A stretch of 64,000 nucleotides of DNA from Xiphophorus maculatus (taxonomy: Eukaryota; Chordata; Actinopteri; Cyprinodontiformes; Poeciliidae). Shown piece after piece: positions 37,964 through 51,561 of this stretch. The stretch lies in the NCBI RefSeq assembly GCF_002775205.1, contig NC_036460.1, positions 1,990,056-2,054,055 on the forward strand, given 5' to 3'. Within the stretch, counting starts at the first letter, position 1. Every line of letters starts with the position of its first letter. The notes beneath the pieces are model-generated. The model was given only the letters and a program-made list of their open reading frames with translations, made no database searches and was not told the origin of the DNA. Both the position numbers and the translations under genes were made by a program.

Positions 37964-39396
37964 GTAAGTACCTTCAGACAAAATCCATCTTGCTCCAGGT
38001 TTTTCCAGCTTTGGGATCTTTTTCGTTTTATTACATTTCTTTTACATAAATTTAATGTTTTTATTGTTATTAAGCTGCTCTAAAACACAAGCACAGGCAG
38101 AACATTGATGACCTTGGAGATTTCTGCATCTTTTCTTCATCCTATCAACATTCAAGGTCAGATGTTTTTAGTTCAGAAAACTGTCAGCTGGAAATCAGTG
38201 GCGGATCTGGAAAATGTTATCTGTGCAGGGGCAAAGAAGGGGAGGGGCAATGCTGGACCTTCTCAGTGAAGTATGCTGAAAATCCCCTGAATGTAAATAG
38301 AGTGAACAACACAACTTGATTCATTTTTAGGTGATTTCTGAAGCAAACTGGTTCTGCTGAATTTTACATTCTCCAAATCACAGAGCTACTGTTAGGGTCC
38401 TGGGTTGTTTTGGGGTTTGATTTATTGATTCTAACTTAACTGATATTCTATGTTCCTTGGTCTTTCTTTGATTAGATCAGCCTTGTTTCTGTTTTCACTT
38501 TAGTTCAACTTTCTTAGTGATTCTAGTTTATGGTGTTTATTTCTTGTGTCTAGTTATTCTTTGTAACTCTAGTTAATTATGTCCCTTATGTCTACTTATT
38601 CTTTAGTGTTAGATATATTTCCTGTTCCCTGGTGTACTCTCGCTCTGTTCCACATTCACCCAGTACTGAAACATTTTTGTTTCAGTACTGGGTACAAGAG
38701 TTTGAAGACAGTACTGTCTTCAAACTCTTTACTGCTTTGTCCTGTTAGATCCTGTTGTCCTGGTCATGCTCCTTGTGCTTTTGTTTGTTCCTGTTTTTTG
38801 TTCTCCCCTGGCTCCTTGTGCTCCCATGGTTTATTTTAAGTCTTTGTCCATTTTTTTATTAATCCACAAAATTCGACCCAATGCCTCCTCCTGCTGCATT
38901 TAGGTTCCCTCAACAAACACACAATATGACATCTACATTTTTCAGCATATGGTTCATTTGTCAACAGAGAATTGGTGAAGCCAGGTCAGTGCTTTCACTG
39001 AAGATGCTCCCCAGTTTCACCTTACTGGTGCCAGTAAGTCAGAAAGCTTGTGAACCATTAACAGATGGTGGTTGGCACTGTGAGCGTCTGGTGGAGGATC
39101 TCTGGGTTGATGGTTCCAGGCCGAACAGATCCTGGCGTACGCCGTTGGGTGGTCAGTGTGGTGCGGGATGAAGTGAAATCTCAGGACAACTGTCATCTGT
39201 TTTCCTCGTAAACAAACTGAAGGTTACCAGCAGCAGTTCTGTGATGGTTTTCAGACGCTTCATCAACATTTGATGCAGAATTTCATGACCACAGAGGTCA
39301 GGGCGACAGACCTTAAAACAACTGAGGTAATGAATGTTTGCAGACACTCTCCACACAGTCTCTGAGTTTTACTCCTCATCATAAACCTGCAGAACC
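37964..39396 (+). other. 5'UTR intron of receptor D
   Basis: Contains two adjacent perfect hairpins: 38659-38672/38679-38692 (14-bp arms) and an uninterrupted 34-bp palindrome at 38696-38729. Small open frames at 38579-39171 show no recognisable protein. Confidence 0.45.
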
Positions 39397-41327
39397 ATGG
39401 CAGACCTGGAAGGAGCAAATTCCTCAGGCACTGGGCAAAACAAAATGTGTGATTCAGTGGAAACATCATACCATCCTTTCCTAATACTAATCTACTGTCT
39501 GCTGTTTCTGGTGAGTGTCAAGTCTTCAGCTTATACCAATCCAATTTAAAGAAAAAATAAGTTAAAGTTTTGGTTTCACCATCACCTCAATCATTTCCTC
39601 GGCAGGTGGGCTTTAGCCTCAACAGCTTCACCTTGTGGTTTCACTGCCGTGGAGCTCATGGACAAGCATCCAAGAGCTGGATGATCTACCTGAAACATCT
39701 GACAGCAGCTGACTTTCTGCTCTGCATCAGCCTCCCGCTGCGCATTATTCATTACGCCAGAAGCTCATTCACCATTCATCTGCTCTACTGCAGCATTGGA
39801 TCCCCACTCCTGTACCTCAACATGTCTGCCAGCATCCTGTTCATGAGTTACATTGCAGCTAACAGGTACTGCATCTCTTACTCAATTACCAGCCAGGCAA
39901 TTAATGAGTAGATTTAAACCATGGGTCAAACTTGTCCTGTTTTATGTTGTGATGAGCTATCAATGCTGACAAGTGAGCTAAATTAATAAATACATCACAG
40001 AGACGTATATCAGGTATTGTGTTAGTGTAGTTCACAAATCAGTTCTAATGATGCATCAGCCATTAGTGCCAGTTAGAGCATCATAACATCAAACGTCACT
40101 ATTGGCGCCCTGATATGTGCAAGCAAGAAGAAAAACAACAACCATGGCAGACCACAATGAGGGTTAACTTCAAATCATAAGATTTTAAATTTGATAGCGG
40201 CACTGAGAACTTCTTCCTCTCTTTTATGGTGGCTGCCAAGACAACGACCATGTTCTCTGTGTGTGAAGTTATTGCTCCCTCTACTGCGCAAGGGGGAAAC
40301 TTTTGATTTTTTTTTTTTTTGAACAAAAATATAAACGCTCCATGTCAAATATATAGCTATTCAGACCCAATTGTTACATAACTATTTGCAGCTCCATCTC
40401 TACCACCATAAATTAGGGATAGATAATAAATTATCTGTCCCTAGTTTCATCCTCCTTGTAAGGAAGAATGTGGAAACACTACAAAGGAATTTCATGCTTT
40501 TAACCAAAAGAAATATAAAGAAGAGCCAGAACAAAACTCAGCATCCATCGTCAATGACTTTTTCTTCACTTTTGTATTTCATTCTGCAGAAATTCAGGTT
40601 GCTTCAAGGTCCAGCAAATCAAATGAATGGTCCCTGAATCCTTGTCCTTCTCCACAGATACATGAAGATATTTTATTCCTCGGGAACTCACTTCCTGATG
40701 ACTCCCAAAGCCAGCCACATCATCTCGATAACCACCTGGGTTGTTCTACTGACCATGATAACACCTTACTCCATCCTGATGCTGATCAACCGCACATCTC
40801 AACCGCCTGATCATGGCACCTGTGGTCATCTGTTCACAGAACTCATAAGACCACTGTACATAACAAGTCATGCTGTTGCTTTCATCATCTTTCTGTCAGG
40901 ACTCTTCTCTCTGGTTTTCTTCTACTACAGCACCTCCCGCAGGGTGCTGCAGGTCCAGCAGGCCCAACTGGCCTCCTCCAACTCCAAGAAGCTTATGAAA
41001 TCTCGTAGGAACATGTTGGTGTTGGTCAGTGTGTTCTGCTTTTGCTTTGTTCCTTATCACATTGTTCGAATTCCATACGTTATACGTCAAGGACACTGTT
41101 CAGTAGTGTTGTACTACCTCAAAGAGGTGGGCGTCTTACTGTCAGTTTTTAATATCATTCTGGATCCTCTTATTTATGTTTTTCTTTGTAAGGAGTTCAG
41201 GGCTCAGCTTAACCTGAAACAAATATTCTGCATAAGAGGCGACAGAAACACCTCCAGTTCGGAGGCAGGAGACGGTGAGAATCAGATGAACACCATCAGT
41301 AGCAGTGTAGCGCCCCGGGCTCAGTGA
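39397..41327 (+). CDS. Receptor D: P2Y12-branch GPCR
   Basis: Tandem paralogue. Coding exons 39397-39510, 39606-39865 and 40658-41327; 347 aa; same intron sites and phases. ATG after the acceptor 'aaacctgcag'. N-terminus MADLEGANSSG with a sequon, then KMCDS. TM2 SWMIYLKHLTAADFLLC; Cys 3.25; Tyr 3.33; AANRY; ECL2 Cys (GTCGH); TM6 HIVRIPY with Arg 6.55; ECL3 Cys (GHCS); LKEVGVL with Lys 7.35; LDPLIYVFLCKEFR. Intron 2 from about 40319 and the first ~135 bp of exon 3 are almost identical to B, while TM4 to TM7 diverge from both B and C. The C-tail lacks the NTI repeat and ends SSSVAPRAQ. Confidence 0.88.
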
Positions 41328-44300
41328 GGACAGACTGATAGACACAGGAATCATTGGTCCAGGTTGTTTCTGATTAAACTTTTTTTAAACAGCTCATACA
41401 ATATTAGTATGGTACTCAGCATAGATACAGAGAGGCTGGAAGAGTCAGAGGATGACATAAAGACGGACATGCTTTGTTCACATTCCACGTTGATTAGTGC
41501 TTCATTGTGAGCAATGCCCTGAAAAAATGGATGATGATCAGCACTAAACTCCAGGTGCATCAAAGACAAGTGTTACGTCAGGCCATTTGAATCAGTTTAC
41601 ACCAGCGTGGTCTGTTACGACCTGCTACGGTGAATGGAATAACATCCTTAACCCAGTCACTGTGCCTCTGCACAAACAGCAGGTCTAATTAATTATGAGG
41701 GATGCTAATGCTCAGACAATGACTTGAGGGCACATCATGCTTCAGCAGACAATAAGTTTACTTGTCAACAGCACAAGATCTCATTGTCATGGCTAAGTTC
41801 ACATGAAACAGTATTGAGACATTTTCCGTTGTGGTGTACCAACCTCTGTTGTTGGTATTTGTTTCAATCTATAGTTTCAGGTGAAGAAATCACCATTGCA
41901 TGCTTTGACTTAAGCGCCTTCTTTCACAACATTATAAGATTGTTGCACAGTGTTTACACATTTTCAATAAATTTCACCCAAAAGCCAAATATCCCTAACT
42001 TTCTGTGAATTAGTCTAGTAGTTCATGTGCAAATTTGTCATATTAAGCATAAGTGGATGTAACTCCCACTGCTCTATGGTGGCAAAGAGTCTCTAATAAG
42101 ATGCTTAGTATGAATGGAAAATGTCGCAGTGGGATCAAAAGCTATGCAAGATCAGAAACCGTTTGAAGTGATATTGCGACAATGGTCCACAGGGGGGCGC
42201 ATTCTACTTGTAAAATAAGCTAATCCTTCCTTATAATCTGAGTTTGCTCATTTTAATAACTATGAAGTGTTTTTTCCTATGATGTAAATTTGCAATTGCT
42301 GTAAAGTTTATTCTTATTTTCAAGTTTTTACATTATTACTTTTGTTAAAACTGAATGCTCCTATTTAACTTTAACACAATAGTAGTACAATAAAGTGTTA
42401 TTTTGTTTTATTCCTTCTGTTTGGTTCATGGGACTTGTGAGAGAATATGGTGAGAAAATCTATGACAATCTAAAAGTTTATTTTAATTCATCAGGATCCC
42501 TAATAAATAAAATCCTAATGCAGGTCTGACGGATTCTTACTTCTAATAGCTGAGCAGACAATTAACGGGAATGTTTCCTGCATCAGTGTTGTTGCATCAA
42601 AGAACTGAACTAATGAAAAAAGGTTGTACTTTCTTTAAGCATGACATATTTTGCAGTAATTATGAGAAATAAGAAAGTCTTCTCAAATGTTCAGTTATGT
42701 TCCAAGTCAAAAGATGCTACGATATAATTCATTGCAGATACTGAGAAGGACAAATTAACCCACGAGCGTTCACAGGCTGCCGAGCGGTGGAGTGAAACAA
42801 ACAGACTCTTTTTAACGTCAAAAACTGTATAAATCATATTATGACTCTTTCTCTAACACCCACACACCTTAACTACATTTCTGAGTGTTTGGTTGACCAC
42901 TAACCTGATTTGATAACCGAGGGAGAGAGGAGGCAGATTATAGCGGTTGTAGGATTTCTCTTTTTGTCTTTGGCTAAAGACCACGTACCATTTCTCCCAC
43001 TAGTGCTAGGCTGACGTGTATGTTTTGGTTGTGTTTACCCACAATGCCCTGCGCTGTATCCTCCTTCCTGCTTTTAGAGCGGTTTCCAGTTCACGTCAAC
43101 CGAACCCAGGCCAAAGTTGTTAGGCGGACTAGAGTTCGCTGTTTTGGTGCGTTTACGCATTCACACCTCTGCAAATAAACTGGACTTTCCAGGCAGACGG
43201 ACAGAAGTTGAATTAAAGCGGAGTGAACAAGACTGGTGTGAATGCATCCTTAAAGCTGGGTATGTAGATTATTTAAAAAAACAAACATGTTTTTTACATA
43301 CTTAAAACTGTCACCATGTTGTGAAAATTGAGCTCCTCTGCCTTCTCCTAGATCTAAATTCAGAGCCAGGAAGAGAGTCTTATCGTTGTCAATCATCCTC
43401 GTGTACATGCTGCTCACACCCTCTCTCTTGTTTTCTGCTATGATAGACCTTCTCCCTGTCAGCAGAGCATGTTGTGACTGCTCAGGCTACTTAGCATGAT
43501 CACCAATGACGGCGGATAGACGGTCTTTAGCACATTGTGCTAATGGCAGAGCAGAATAAAATAGGTTTACTGACAGCACCAAGACTCTCCTCTGATTGGC
43601 TGTTTTTGGGGAGAGGTGGAGGATATTGATCTTTTCACAGATTATCTGTGTCGTATTAAATTGTCACGACATGGTGACAGTTTTAACCCATAAAAAACAT
43701 TTATTTTTGTAAATGTTACATATTTTAAAATCAGTTGATTGGTTGTTTCAGTTATCTCTGGACATAAACACCGTAGGATATTCTATCTTTAAGCCCCTGA
43801 AAGTGGGAGTCTGGGCTTCATTTAGCCTTTTGACTTCATATTTTTTCCTTTTCCTGGAAAAGGTTCCTGAGGTGGGAACATCTTAGAAGAGCTTATGCTC
43901 CTCTATGCAGAGATGCATGGAGAGGTGGAGGCAGGTGGATCATCTGGTGTGGTGGGGTGAGGTTTGTCAGACTGACGGTAAATGTGGAAGCTTGTTGTGG
44001 ATAATTGGCTGAGTGGAGCCGCTTCAGGCTTGACAGCTGTTAACTTCCTCAAAGCAGATTCCTCAGATGACACCAGGTTAAATCTGTACTTAGATTATTT
44101 CTGCTTCTGTCTCCTCTTCAAAAGGCTTTTCCTTTCTCTTTATGGCATAACCTATTGCATGTTGGTGCAGTAGCCAATGTTTGAACTCATAGAGTTACCA
44201 TCCCCACACCAAGGAAACCCTATAAAATATTATTATTCCAGTTCAGAGGACTTAGAAAGTCCTAATGTCTTCAGGTCAGATCATGTAAGTCCTGTTCTGA

Positions 44301-44938
44301 TGAGTAAAACATTAGAACCTGGTCCAAGACTGTGACCTTTACCAGTTCAACAATCATCCATTTATTGTAAATATACAATCAAAAGCTCATCTGTGTTGAA
44401 TCAAACTGTGAAAAAGCTCCCGTCTCTTAGAGGAAATGGTCTACGTTGGTGTCAGGTGGTTTTTAATGATGAAGTGGTTTATATGGTCAATTCATCCCAG
44501 AGGAAACCAACAATGGTATCTAATTTATTCATTTACTTTAAAAACCCCACAGAAACTGGAGAACTTCATCTTTTCTATAACATACAAAATCATTTTGACT
44601 GATTGCAGTAAAAAGTTCCTCTTTTCTGCTCCACACTACTCTGTTTTGCAGAAGAGTCTGGTTGGGTAACAAAGATGTTTGCAAAGCACAAATATAGTAA
44701 AAATAATTTTGCTAATTGTGGTATTTGAGAGTGGAAATACAAAGTAAATGCAAACCCGGTGCAGCTCACCTAATGGTGTGAGATGCCATGCCACAAAGCA
44801 AACAGGAAGCACAAGTGAGAAGTTTCTATTCTGTTACAAGCCAAAACCCCAACAGGACTGTGGCGTAAAGGCTAGCAGCCACTATCTTATCTCAACCAAT
44901 CAGAACACGGCAGGCGTTTGCTGAGACACTTCAACAGG
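41328..44938. other. Intergenic region between receptors D and E
   Basis: No convincing gene. A stretch near 42960-43260 ('caacgaacccaggccaaag'-like, 'gtttacgcattcacacctct') looks like a dispersed non-autonomous DNA element; an AATAAA at about 42389 may serve an unknown transcript. Short open frames (for example at 41724, 43117, 43982) lack codon bias or known motifs. Confidence 0.4.
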
Positions 44939-45099
44939 ATCTGAACCTTAGGGAATCAGAGTGACGGCTTCTCCGGGTAGATTTTCAGTTTTCTGAGCAG
45001 AAGCGATGCAGATGCTGAGCAAACATCAGATGGGCCGTTTCTAAAACCCAGAAGAAGTACCCGGTTCTGAAGTGGGGAACAGGAAGAACAAATGGACCT
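44939..45099 (+). promoter_or_regulatory. Probable promoter and non-coding first exon of receptor E
   Basis: Ends AGAACAAATGGACCT|gtaagtacc at 45099. It resembles the first-exon donors of B, C and D (AAGAACAAA...CT|gtaagta), though upstream sequence is not alignable by eye. The partner acceptor is 'ttccttacag' before the ATG at 47242. A hAT element occupies much of the intron. Confidence 0.45.
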
Positions 45100-45758
45100 G
45101 TAAGTACCTGAAACCATAAAGACCAGCTATAGGATCCAGTCTTTACGGTCTCACCTGCCTTTCAGTTGGAGTTTGGTTATTTTTTTATGCTAGTTTGGGT
45201 CCCAGGTTGGTTTCGGTTGCAGCGTTTCTCCAAACACAGTTCTTCATTAAAAAATATGTAAAGGTGAAGTTAATCTTTAAGATAAATATCAGTCCAGTTG
45301 AATTTGTATTATTTTTGTGCTTAATTTTTTTACAGATTTTTACAATAAGTGATGAAGGAATTAAGATGATTTTTCACACTTCATTATTCTTGGCCACTGG
45401 CATCTCTTCTTGCAGCTTTTTAACCGCAAAGAAAAGCTGGGGTTTATGTTTAGTCTTATTTCACAGTAACCACTGAGTGTTAACAGATGGGTGGCATACT
45501 CCGACTCGCTCTTAACAGGGAAAAAAAACTGTGGCTTCATGTTGCTTTAAAGGAGCTGAATTACATATTTTCCAGCCACAATCAAGTAGTTATGTCACCT
45601 CCAGTTATAAAATATTCTGCATATCAAACATGACTTACAAGAAATTTCAGTTCGCAACTTAAAGCTTTGAAGGTGGGCCTGTGTTTCTTTAAGAGGTTTC
45701 CACTCTTTCCGACAAGCTGCTTTCATTACATTAACATTCCTCTATTAAGTATCTACAA

Positions 45759-47000
45759 CAGGCATGTCCAAAGTCCGGCCCGAGGGCCAATCACGGCCCG
45801 CGGTCAGATTTCATACGGCCCACAGCTTCGGTCTTATAATGTATTATTTATGGCCCGCCTCCACTGTCAAACAGAATAAATAAATCATAAAACTTGAAAC
45901 TGTAATTCCTCCTTTCACCAAATGGTGGCAGCACCACTTTAATACTATCAGTCTCTGCCTCCGTGCAGCGAACCGCTCTCCACTCATTTCTGCCATGGCC
46001 ACTGCAAAGAAAACAAGTTTACAGTGAGGGCCGTCGCTTTCAAGAGAGATGGGAATTATAATACTTCTTCACTGAAAGTCAAGGCAATTGTGCTTGTCTA
46101 ATTTGTAATGAGACGGTTGCCTTGTTTAAGGATTTCAACGTAAAAAGACACTACCAGACTAAACATGCTAACACATACAACAAGCTAACAGGAAGTGACC
46201 GTGCTGAAAAACTAAAGCAACGCCAAGCTGGACTGGCATCACAACAGCGATTCTTCACGCGGGCCTGTGAGTCAAAAGAAAATACCACCAAAGCTACGAA
46301 GTTAATGTTAATAGCTAAACATGGCAAACCTTCTACTGAAGGTACATTTATCAAAACTGTGTTATGAAAATGGTGGAGAACATTTTGCCCTGAGAAGAAG
46401 CAAGAATTTGCGAAAAATGTTTGCCTGGCAGTAACAGTGTGGCACTGAGAGCTGAGGACATGAAACTGAGTATTTTGAACGGCAACGTCTGTCACTATCA
46501 GCAGTGAAAAGCCAAAAGAACATTTATGCACCTGGATTTATGGCACTTATTTTTATTAAACTCTTGAGTAAGATTTGGTTATGAACCTGTAGATATAGTA
46601 AATGACGAGCAAAATTCACTTGTTTTAAGATTTAATAATAACAGACAACTTTGCATTACTTATAACTCCTGTTTAAAATGTTCTTGAGGCAAAAATATTT
46701 TTAAACTCATGTAAATTTAAGGTATTTCATACAGTTTGTTCAATGTTATCTGACTCTCCAGATATGAAAGAAAGGCAGAATTTGGGTTTTTAGAGTTGTT
46801 CTCATCTGCCTGAGTGGCTTATATTTGGTTATTTTGTCATTTGAAAAATAAAGATAATTGTGACAATGAAAATTGTTTTATAACGGTGTGTATTTGCATG
46901 AAACTTTTGTAGTTAAAAAATGTCCAAACAAACTATTGGCCCCCGGGCATCTTCACTTTATCAAATCTGGCCCTCTTTGCAAAAAGTTTGGACACCCCTG
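45759..47000 (+). mobile_element. hAT-Charlie-type DNA transposon, internally deleted
   Basis: 1242 bp. Left end CAGGCATGTCCAAAGT, right end (reverse complement) CAGGGGTGTCCAAACT. Flanked by 8-bp repeats ATCTACAA (45751-45758) and GTCTACAA (47001-47008), 7 of 8 matching. A residual transposase frame at 46122-46367 has a BED-finger tail (FKDFNVKRHYQTKHA), then a QQRFFTRACESKEN region like GTF2IRD2/ZBED-type proteins. The catalytic core is missing, so it cannot move by itself. Lies in the 5'UTR intron of receptor E. Confidence 0.9.
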
Positions 47001-47241
47001 GTCTACAAGCATTCGGAGAGCTGGACTAAGTAGTTTGTTTAAGCTCAGGAGATGCACAGTTCCACCAGGTGTTTGCAAACTGCTGCTGCTGCTAGTTTGA
47101 AGGAGCTGCGTGTGGAAAGCGACACTTGGTTAGAAATATCAATCGGGAAGCTGTAGAGGGTTTGGCTGTGCTTCTTTAGATTAACTAAATCATTTACTTT
47201 CTTTTGCTGAGGTTTTAAGAAAACATCTTCCTTACAGAAAC

Positions 47242-48563
47242 ATGTCTGCACCAGGGTCTGTGACCACAGCAGTCAGTAACGCCTCAGTTCCCAACCAGAG
47301 CATGACCAGTCCAGTCCCCTGTGACCATGGTGAGAGATCAACTCATCTCATCTTCATCCTAGTCTACAGTGTGCTGTTTCTGGTGAGCGCCTTGTTTCCT
47401 CACTGTCTTCAAAGATACGGTCCAGTCCAAGCCAGAGTTTCTGACGTTTTTCTCTCCAGGTGGGCTTGGTACTCAACAGCTTCACTTTGTGGTTTCATTG
47501 CTGCCAACCTCAAAAAAACGCCTCTAAAAGCTTGATGATCTACTTGAAGAACTTGACAGCAGCCGACTTCCTTCTCTGCCTCAGCCTGCCACTTCGCATC
47601 ATCCACTACACAACCAGATCCATCACCATCCACCTGCTCTACTGCAGCTTTGGAGCCTCCATACTGTTCCTCAACATGTACGCCAGCATCCTGTTCATGG
47701 GCTACATCGCTTTGAACAGGTACTAGAGTTTCTACTGCAGACTAGATGACAGCTGCACCTCTGTGTTCTTGCTTAAGTACTTAGATATTTGTGGTGTTTA
47801 GAGTAGCTTTAGTTCTTTGTGAAACTGGTGATGTGTTTTAGAAAGGAACCTCTTTAGCGCCCCTCTCTGTCTCTTTAGATATTTTAAGGTGGTCCGACCT
47901 TTTGGAGCCTTCTTCCTGCTGACTAAACGAGCTGCATGCATCACCTCCTTGACCACATGGGTCTTTCTCCTGACTCCGATGACAGCGTACTCCACCGTGC
48001 TGCTAAAAACCCTGAAACCTGACGGGTCTGATGAAGACAGCTGTGAGGACCTGCACAGTGATTCCGTCAAACTGATCTACAAAACCCTTCACATCGGTGC
48101 TTCCACCATCTTTCTGTTGGTGTTCTTCTCGATGGTTTTCAGTTACTACAGTGCCTCCAGCAAGGTGTTGCAGGCTCAGCAGAGACAGTCTGCCTCCTTC
48201 AGCTCCAGGAAGCTTCAGAGGTCTAGGAAGAAAATGTTGGTTCTCATCTGCATCTTCTGCATTTGCTTCGTTCCTTACCACCTGATCCGACTCCTGTATA
48301 CGTTTCTGCAGCAGCGCTCCTCGGACAGGGTGTTTTACTACCTCATGGAGTTCACCACCATTGTTTCAATTCTTAATGTCTGCCTAGATCCGCTTGTTTA
48401 CTTCGTCTTCTGCAAGGATTTTCGGTTTCATCTGAAGCTCAGGAGTTTCTCCTCCCAGAAGGAGAATGGAGCCAGGAGGAGCAACGAGGAGCAGCTGAGG
48501 AGCATTAACCTCAACAAGGACAAGACCCTCAGCACAACATCACGGTCAACTGGTGAGGTTTAG
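47242..48563 (+). CDS. Receptor E: P2Y12-branch GPCR, most canonical ICL2
   Basis: Last of the cluster. Coding exons 47242-47382, 47460-47719 and 47879-48563; 361 aa; same intron sites and phases; both coding introns are short (77 and 159 bp). ATG after the acceptor 'ttccttacag'. N-terminus rich in Ser/Thr with sequons (SNAS, PNQS) and Cys (VPCDH). TM2 LMIYLKNLTAADF; Cys 3.25; ALNRYFKVVRPFG, where the VxRPF after the motif matches P2Y12-branch receptors better than MKIF in A to D. Phe replaces Tyr 3.33; Arg 6.55 is kept (HLIR); position 7.35 is Met (LMEFTT) instead of Lys. ECL3 has no Cys (QQRSSDRV), unlike A to D, although the N-terminal Cys is there. TM7 LDPLVYFVFCKDFR. ATTAAA at 48719-48724. 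Confidence 0.88.
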
Positions 48564-51561
48564 TGTGTTAAAGACCAGAGGGTTCAGACTCAGAAAACTG
48601 ATGGAAAACTCATTGAAATGTCAGTTTTCCATCAGTTTGACCAAAAATGACCTAAACTTAATATGTTGTGGTATATATGTAAGATTGTTTTTCTTAGCTT
48701 GTTTTCATCAACCTTGTAATTAAAGGAACTGCAATCTTCCTAGTCCAGTCTTCAGTTTTCCTTTTCCTCCTCGGCTTCCTTGGACTCTTCCTCCTCTGAG
48801 ATCAAACCTACAGCTTTCAGTAGCCTGAGTATGCAATCAGACAGGAATGTATCTACACGAAGCAGGGTGTCTGTCTTTAAGGAGGAATCTCAGGCAAACT
48901 TGTTAAAAAATCTATTCCAGGTTGATGAAAACTGCAAAGCAGACCATACCAAGATTTATGTTTTTCCTATTATGGAGGCAATTCTTGAGAAGATGTTAAG
49001 AAATCCATCCATCCATCCTGAGTGATCCAGACTATGATAGCAATAGTTCAGGAGGGAACTCCGGACATCCCTCTCCCCAGTGACATCCTCCAGCTCAAAT
49101 TGGGGGATTATAAGGCATCCCCAGGCCAAACCAGATATATAATCCCTGCAAGAAGTTTTCTTTTCCTGAGGTCTCCTCTGAGTGGGGCTTATGTTGCAGG
49201 TCTCGGGTGGAGGGACAGGCAAACAGATGCAGATAACCTGTTTTAACAGGAAAAGAACAAATGAGCCACAGGAGACGGTGTTGCTGTGCTGGTAGCTCTC
49301 ATCCGAACGGAAGGGAGCTTCCTCGACACCGCAATGATGCACCGTCAGTCCCGCAAGAGCCCGCTTCTGCCATCTAGCGGCGCACCCGTGTTACTGCGTG
49401 ACATTGCTCCCCAAAACCTCAAAACAACTAAGATCACAATTTAATCTACCAAATGTGACCACACTTTGTGGGGGTCACACTTACCTAGACAACTTCCAAA
49501 GGGAGACACCAAGGAGCCATCCTCAACTGACTCAATGTGGAGACAGCAGGTGACAGAAAGAGCTCCTCACTTTATCTCTAATGCCTGCTTCACACGGCAA
49601 GACTTTTATACCAATATTTGTCTCGAACACAGCATTATTCCCATCCAGTTGATGCAAAGAAAATATACATTTATGGTAATAAAACACAATACATACCTTA
49701 AAAATGATATGTTTTTAAGGTAACAAAGAGCAGTGCAAAAGTAGTTTGTTAGCCATGTAGCTAAAATTTTACAATTCTGAAAATACATATTTTACCTGTT
49801 TTATTTTGGTTCTGAAACTCGTAGAGGCAGCATGCTAGAAATTTTAAGCACATGTCAATGACGTTAACCATAGTAACAGCTAGCATAGCGGCTAACAGAC
49901 CCGCGAGGTCGATGTGAGCTCACCCGTAAAATCCCACTGTCAGTCCTCTGCTCGGCTGTTTCACCAGCTACCCAGCCTTCACACAAGGTTTAAAACAAGG
50001 ATAAAAACAATTAATATCATATAGTATTGAATAATTAAAGTTAGTTTCATTAATTTAGTCGGAACCTTACCAGAAGTTAGCAAGCTGGTCTCATCAAGCT
50101 AACTAGCTAGTTCAGGCAAAACGCAACTAAGGGCGGGACCATCAAGGTGATTGGCTGAAATTTGCTAAAGCCACTTATTCTATTGGCTGTTAACCTTTGT
50201 AGGATTTGTACATCTTTATATTATTTTTAAATAATTCTTTTAAGATTTTAATACTTAGATTGTATGGGTTTTAAACTTTAATTTGAAATGTATTATTCTG
50301 TAACAGTTATCAGTTTTTATGAGATATTTTTTAATATGGGCTACCTGGTGGGTCCAGTTGTGGTCCAGACTGAACCCGCTTTCAGCCCACCATGGATTCA
50401 CTGCAAGGTAAATAAGTTCTTCACTAAAGCCAGAGTCAAATCTGCCAGCTGTTCCTTGATTGGTCTGTAGAGGTTATTATTGATGTGATGTAATTTCCTG
50501 TTATCCGTTAGCTCTCTGATTGGCTGCTGCATCTGCGTGACAAAATCCCTTTGTTGCTCCCAACATCTTGCTGAAATAAAGTTACTGTAATGTGACATAA
50601 AAGCATCTGACACATCTTGTCTTGTTCCCGTGGTCAAATATTTTTGGCATGGTAGGCCTGCCGTGGCAACAAATTTTGCTGGACAAATAAATGATCTTAA
50701 ATGTTATTGTGATAAACTATTGTTTCAAAACCATTTTCGAGTAATATAATGGCAATGGATAATAAAGCAAGACCACATTCTCAAAGATTAATAAACTTTT
50801 AATTCTAATGAACATTTAACACTGGAATATCCAAATAAATAAACATAACAATAAAAACAAGTAAAATGAATTATGGAGTCTCTGTAAACAAAATTATCCT
50901 TGAAGAAATAGTTATTTGAGACCAAAGCACCAGACTGAAGACGTCTGTCATTCTGTTTTTGGTAGAAAAAACAATGAACGAAAGAAAAGAGAAAAATGAT
51001 AAATCGTGCAAATGAAAATCATGGTATTCATTTTTATTTATCATGTGATTAATTGATTTATTGCTTATTGTGACAGGACTTATATATATAAAGACAGATG
51101 GATAAAAGAAAGAAAACTCACAAAAACTTTCCCAAACTGTCTTCTTTCTTTTGACTTGTAGTTAACGGATTCAGAGTCTTTGACTTTATTGCTTTAAGTA
51201 CAGGAATAAATAAAACCTTCATAAATCTGAATCGTTCTGATCTTCAAGCTTCTGGTGAAATCTGTAAATCTGACTTATGTTACATTTATCATAGACAAAA
51301 ATCAGTTTTACTCTCTGGAACAGCCAGAGAGGAAAAACTGATGACATAAGAGCTATTGGTCAGGTAAAGTGCATCTGTGCTTTTATTTTGAAGGATCTGA
51401 GGAAGTTTGCTGTGAAAATCCTGACTTCCTCATTCTGAATGCGGAGCGACCTGAAACCAAACACACAGGAAGGTGAAGTTACAGGTGAGGAACGACGAGC
51501 CTCTCCGCTCAGAAATCCAAGACGGTGTCGCCTTCAGGTCTGGCCACGCCCACTCACCTGG
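48564..51561. other. Intergenic region between receptor E and the tm4sf19-like gene
   Basis: A perfect hairpin at 48595-48638 (16-bp arms, 12-nt loop) lies in the probable 3'UTR of E. A dispersed repeat at about 49010-49480 shares segments with 35000-36120. The convergent tm4sf19-like gene has an AATAAA (minus) at 51387-51382. No further gene seen. Confidence 0.5.

Noticed and set aside
38881-39171. 96-aa frame upstream of receptor D
   Set aside because: Lies in the 5'UTR intron; no recognisable domain and no partner exon.
47798-48281. Minus-strand frames over receptor E exon 3
   Set aside because: Antisense shadows of a clear GPCR exon.
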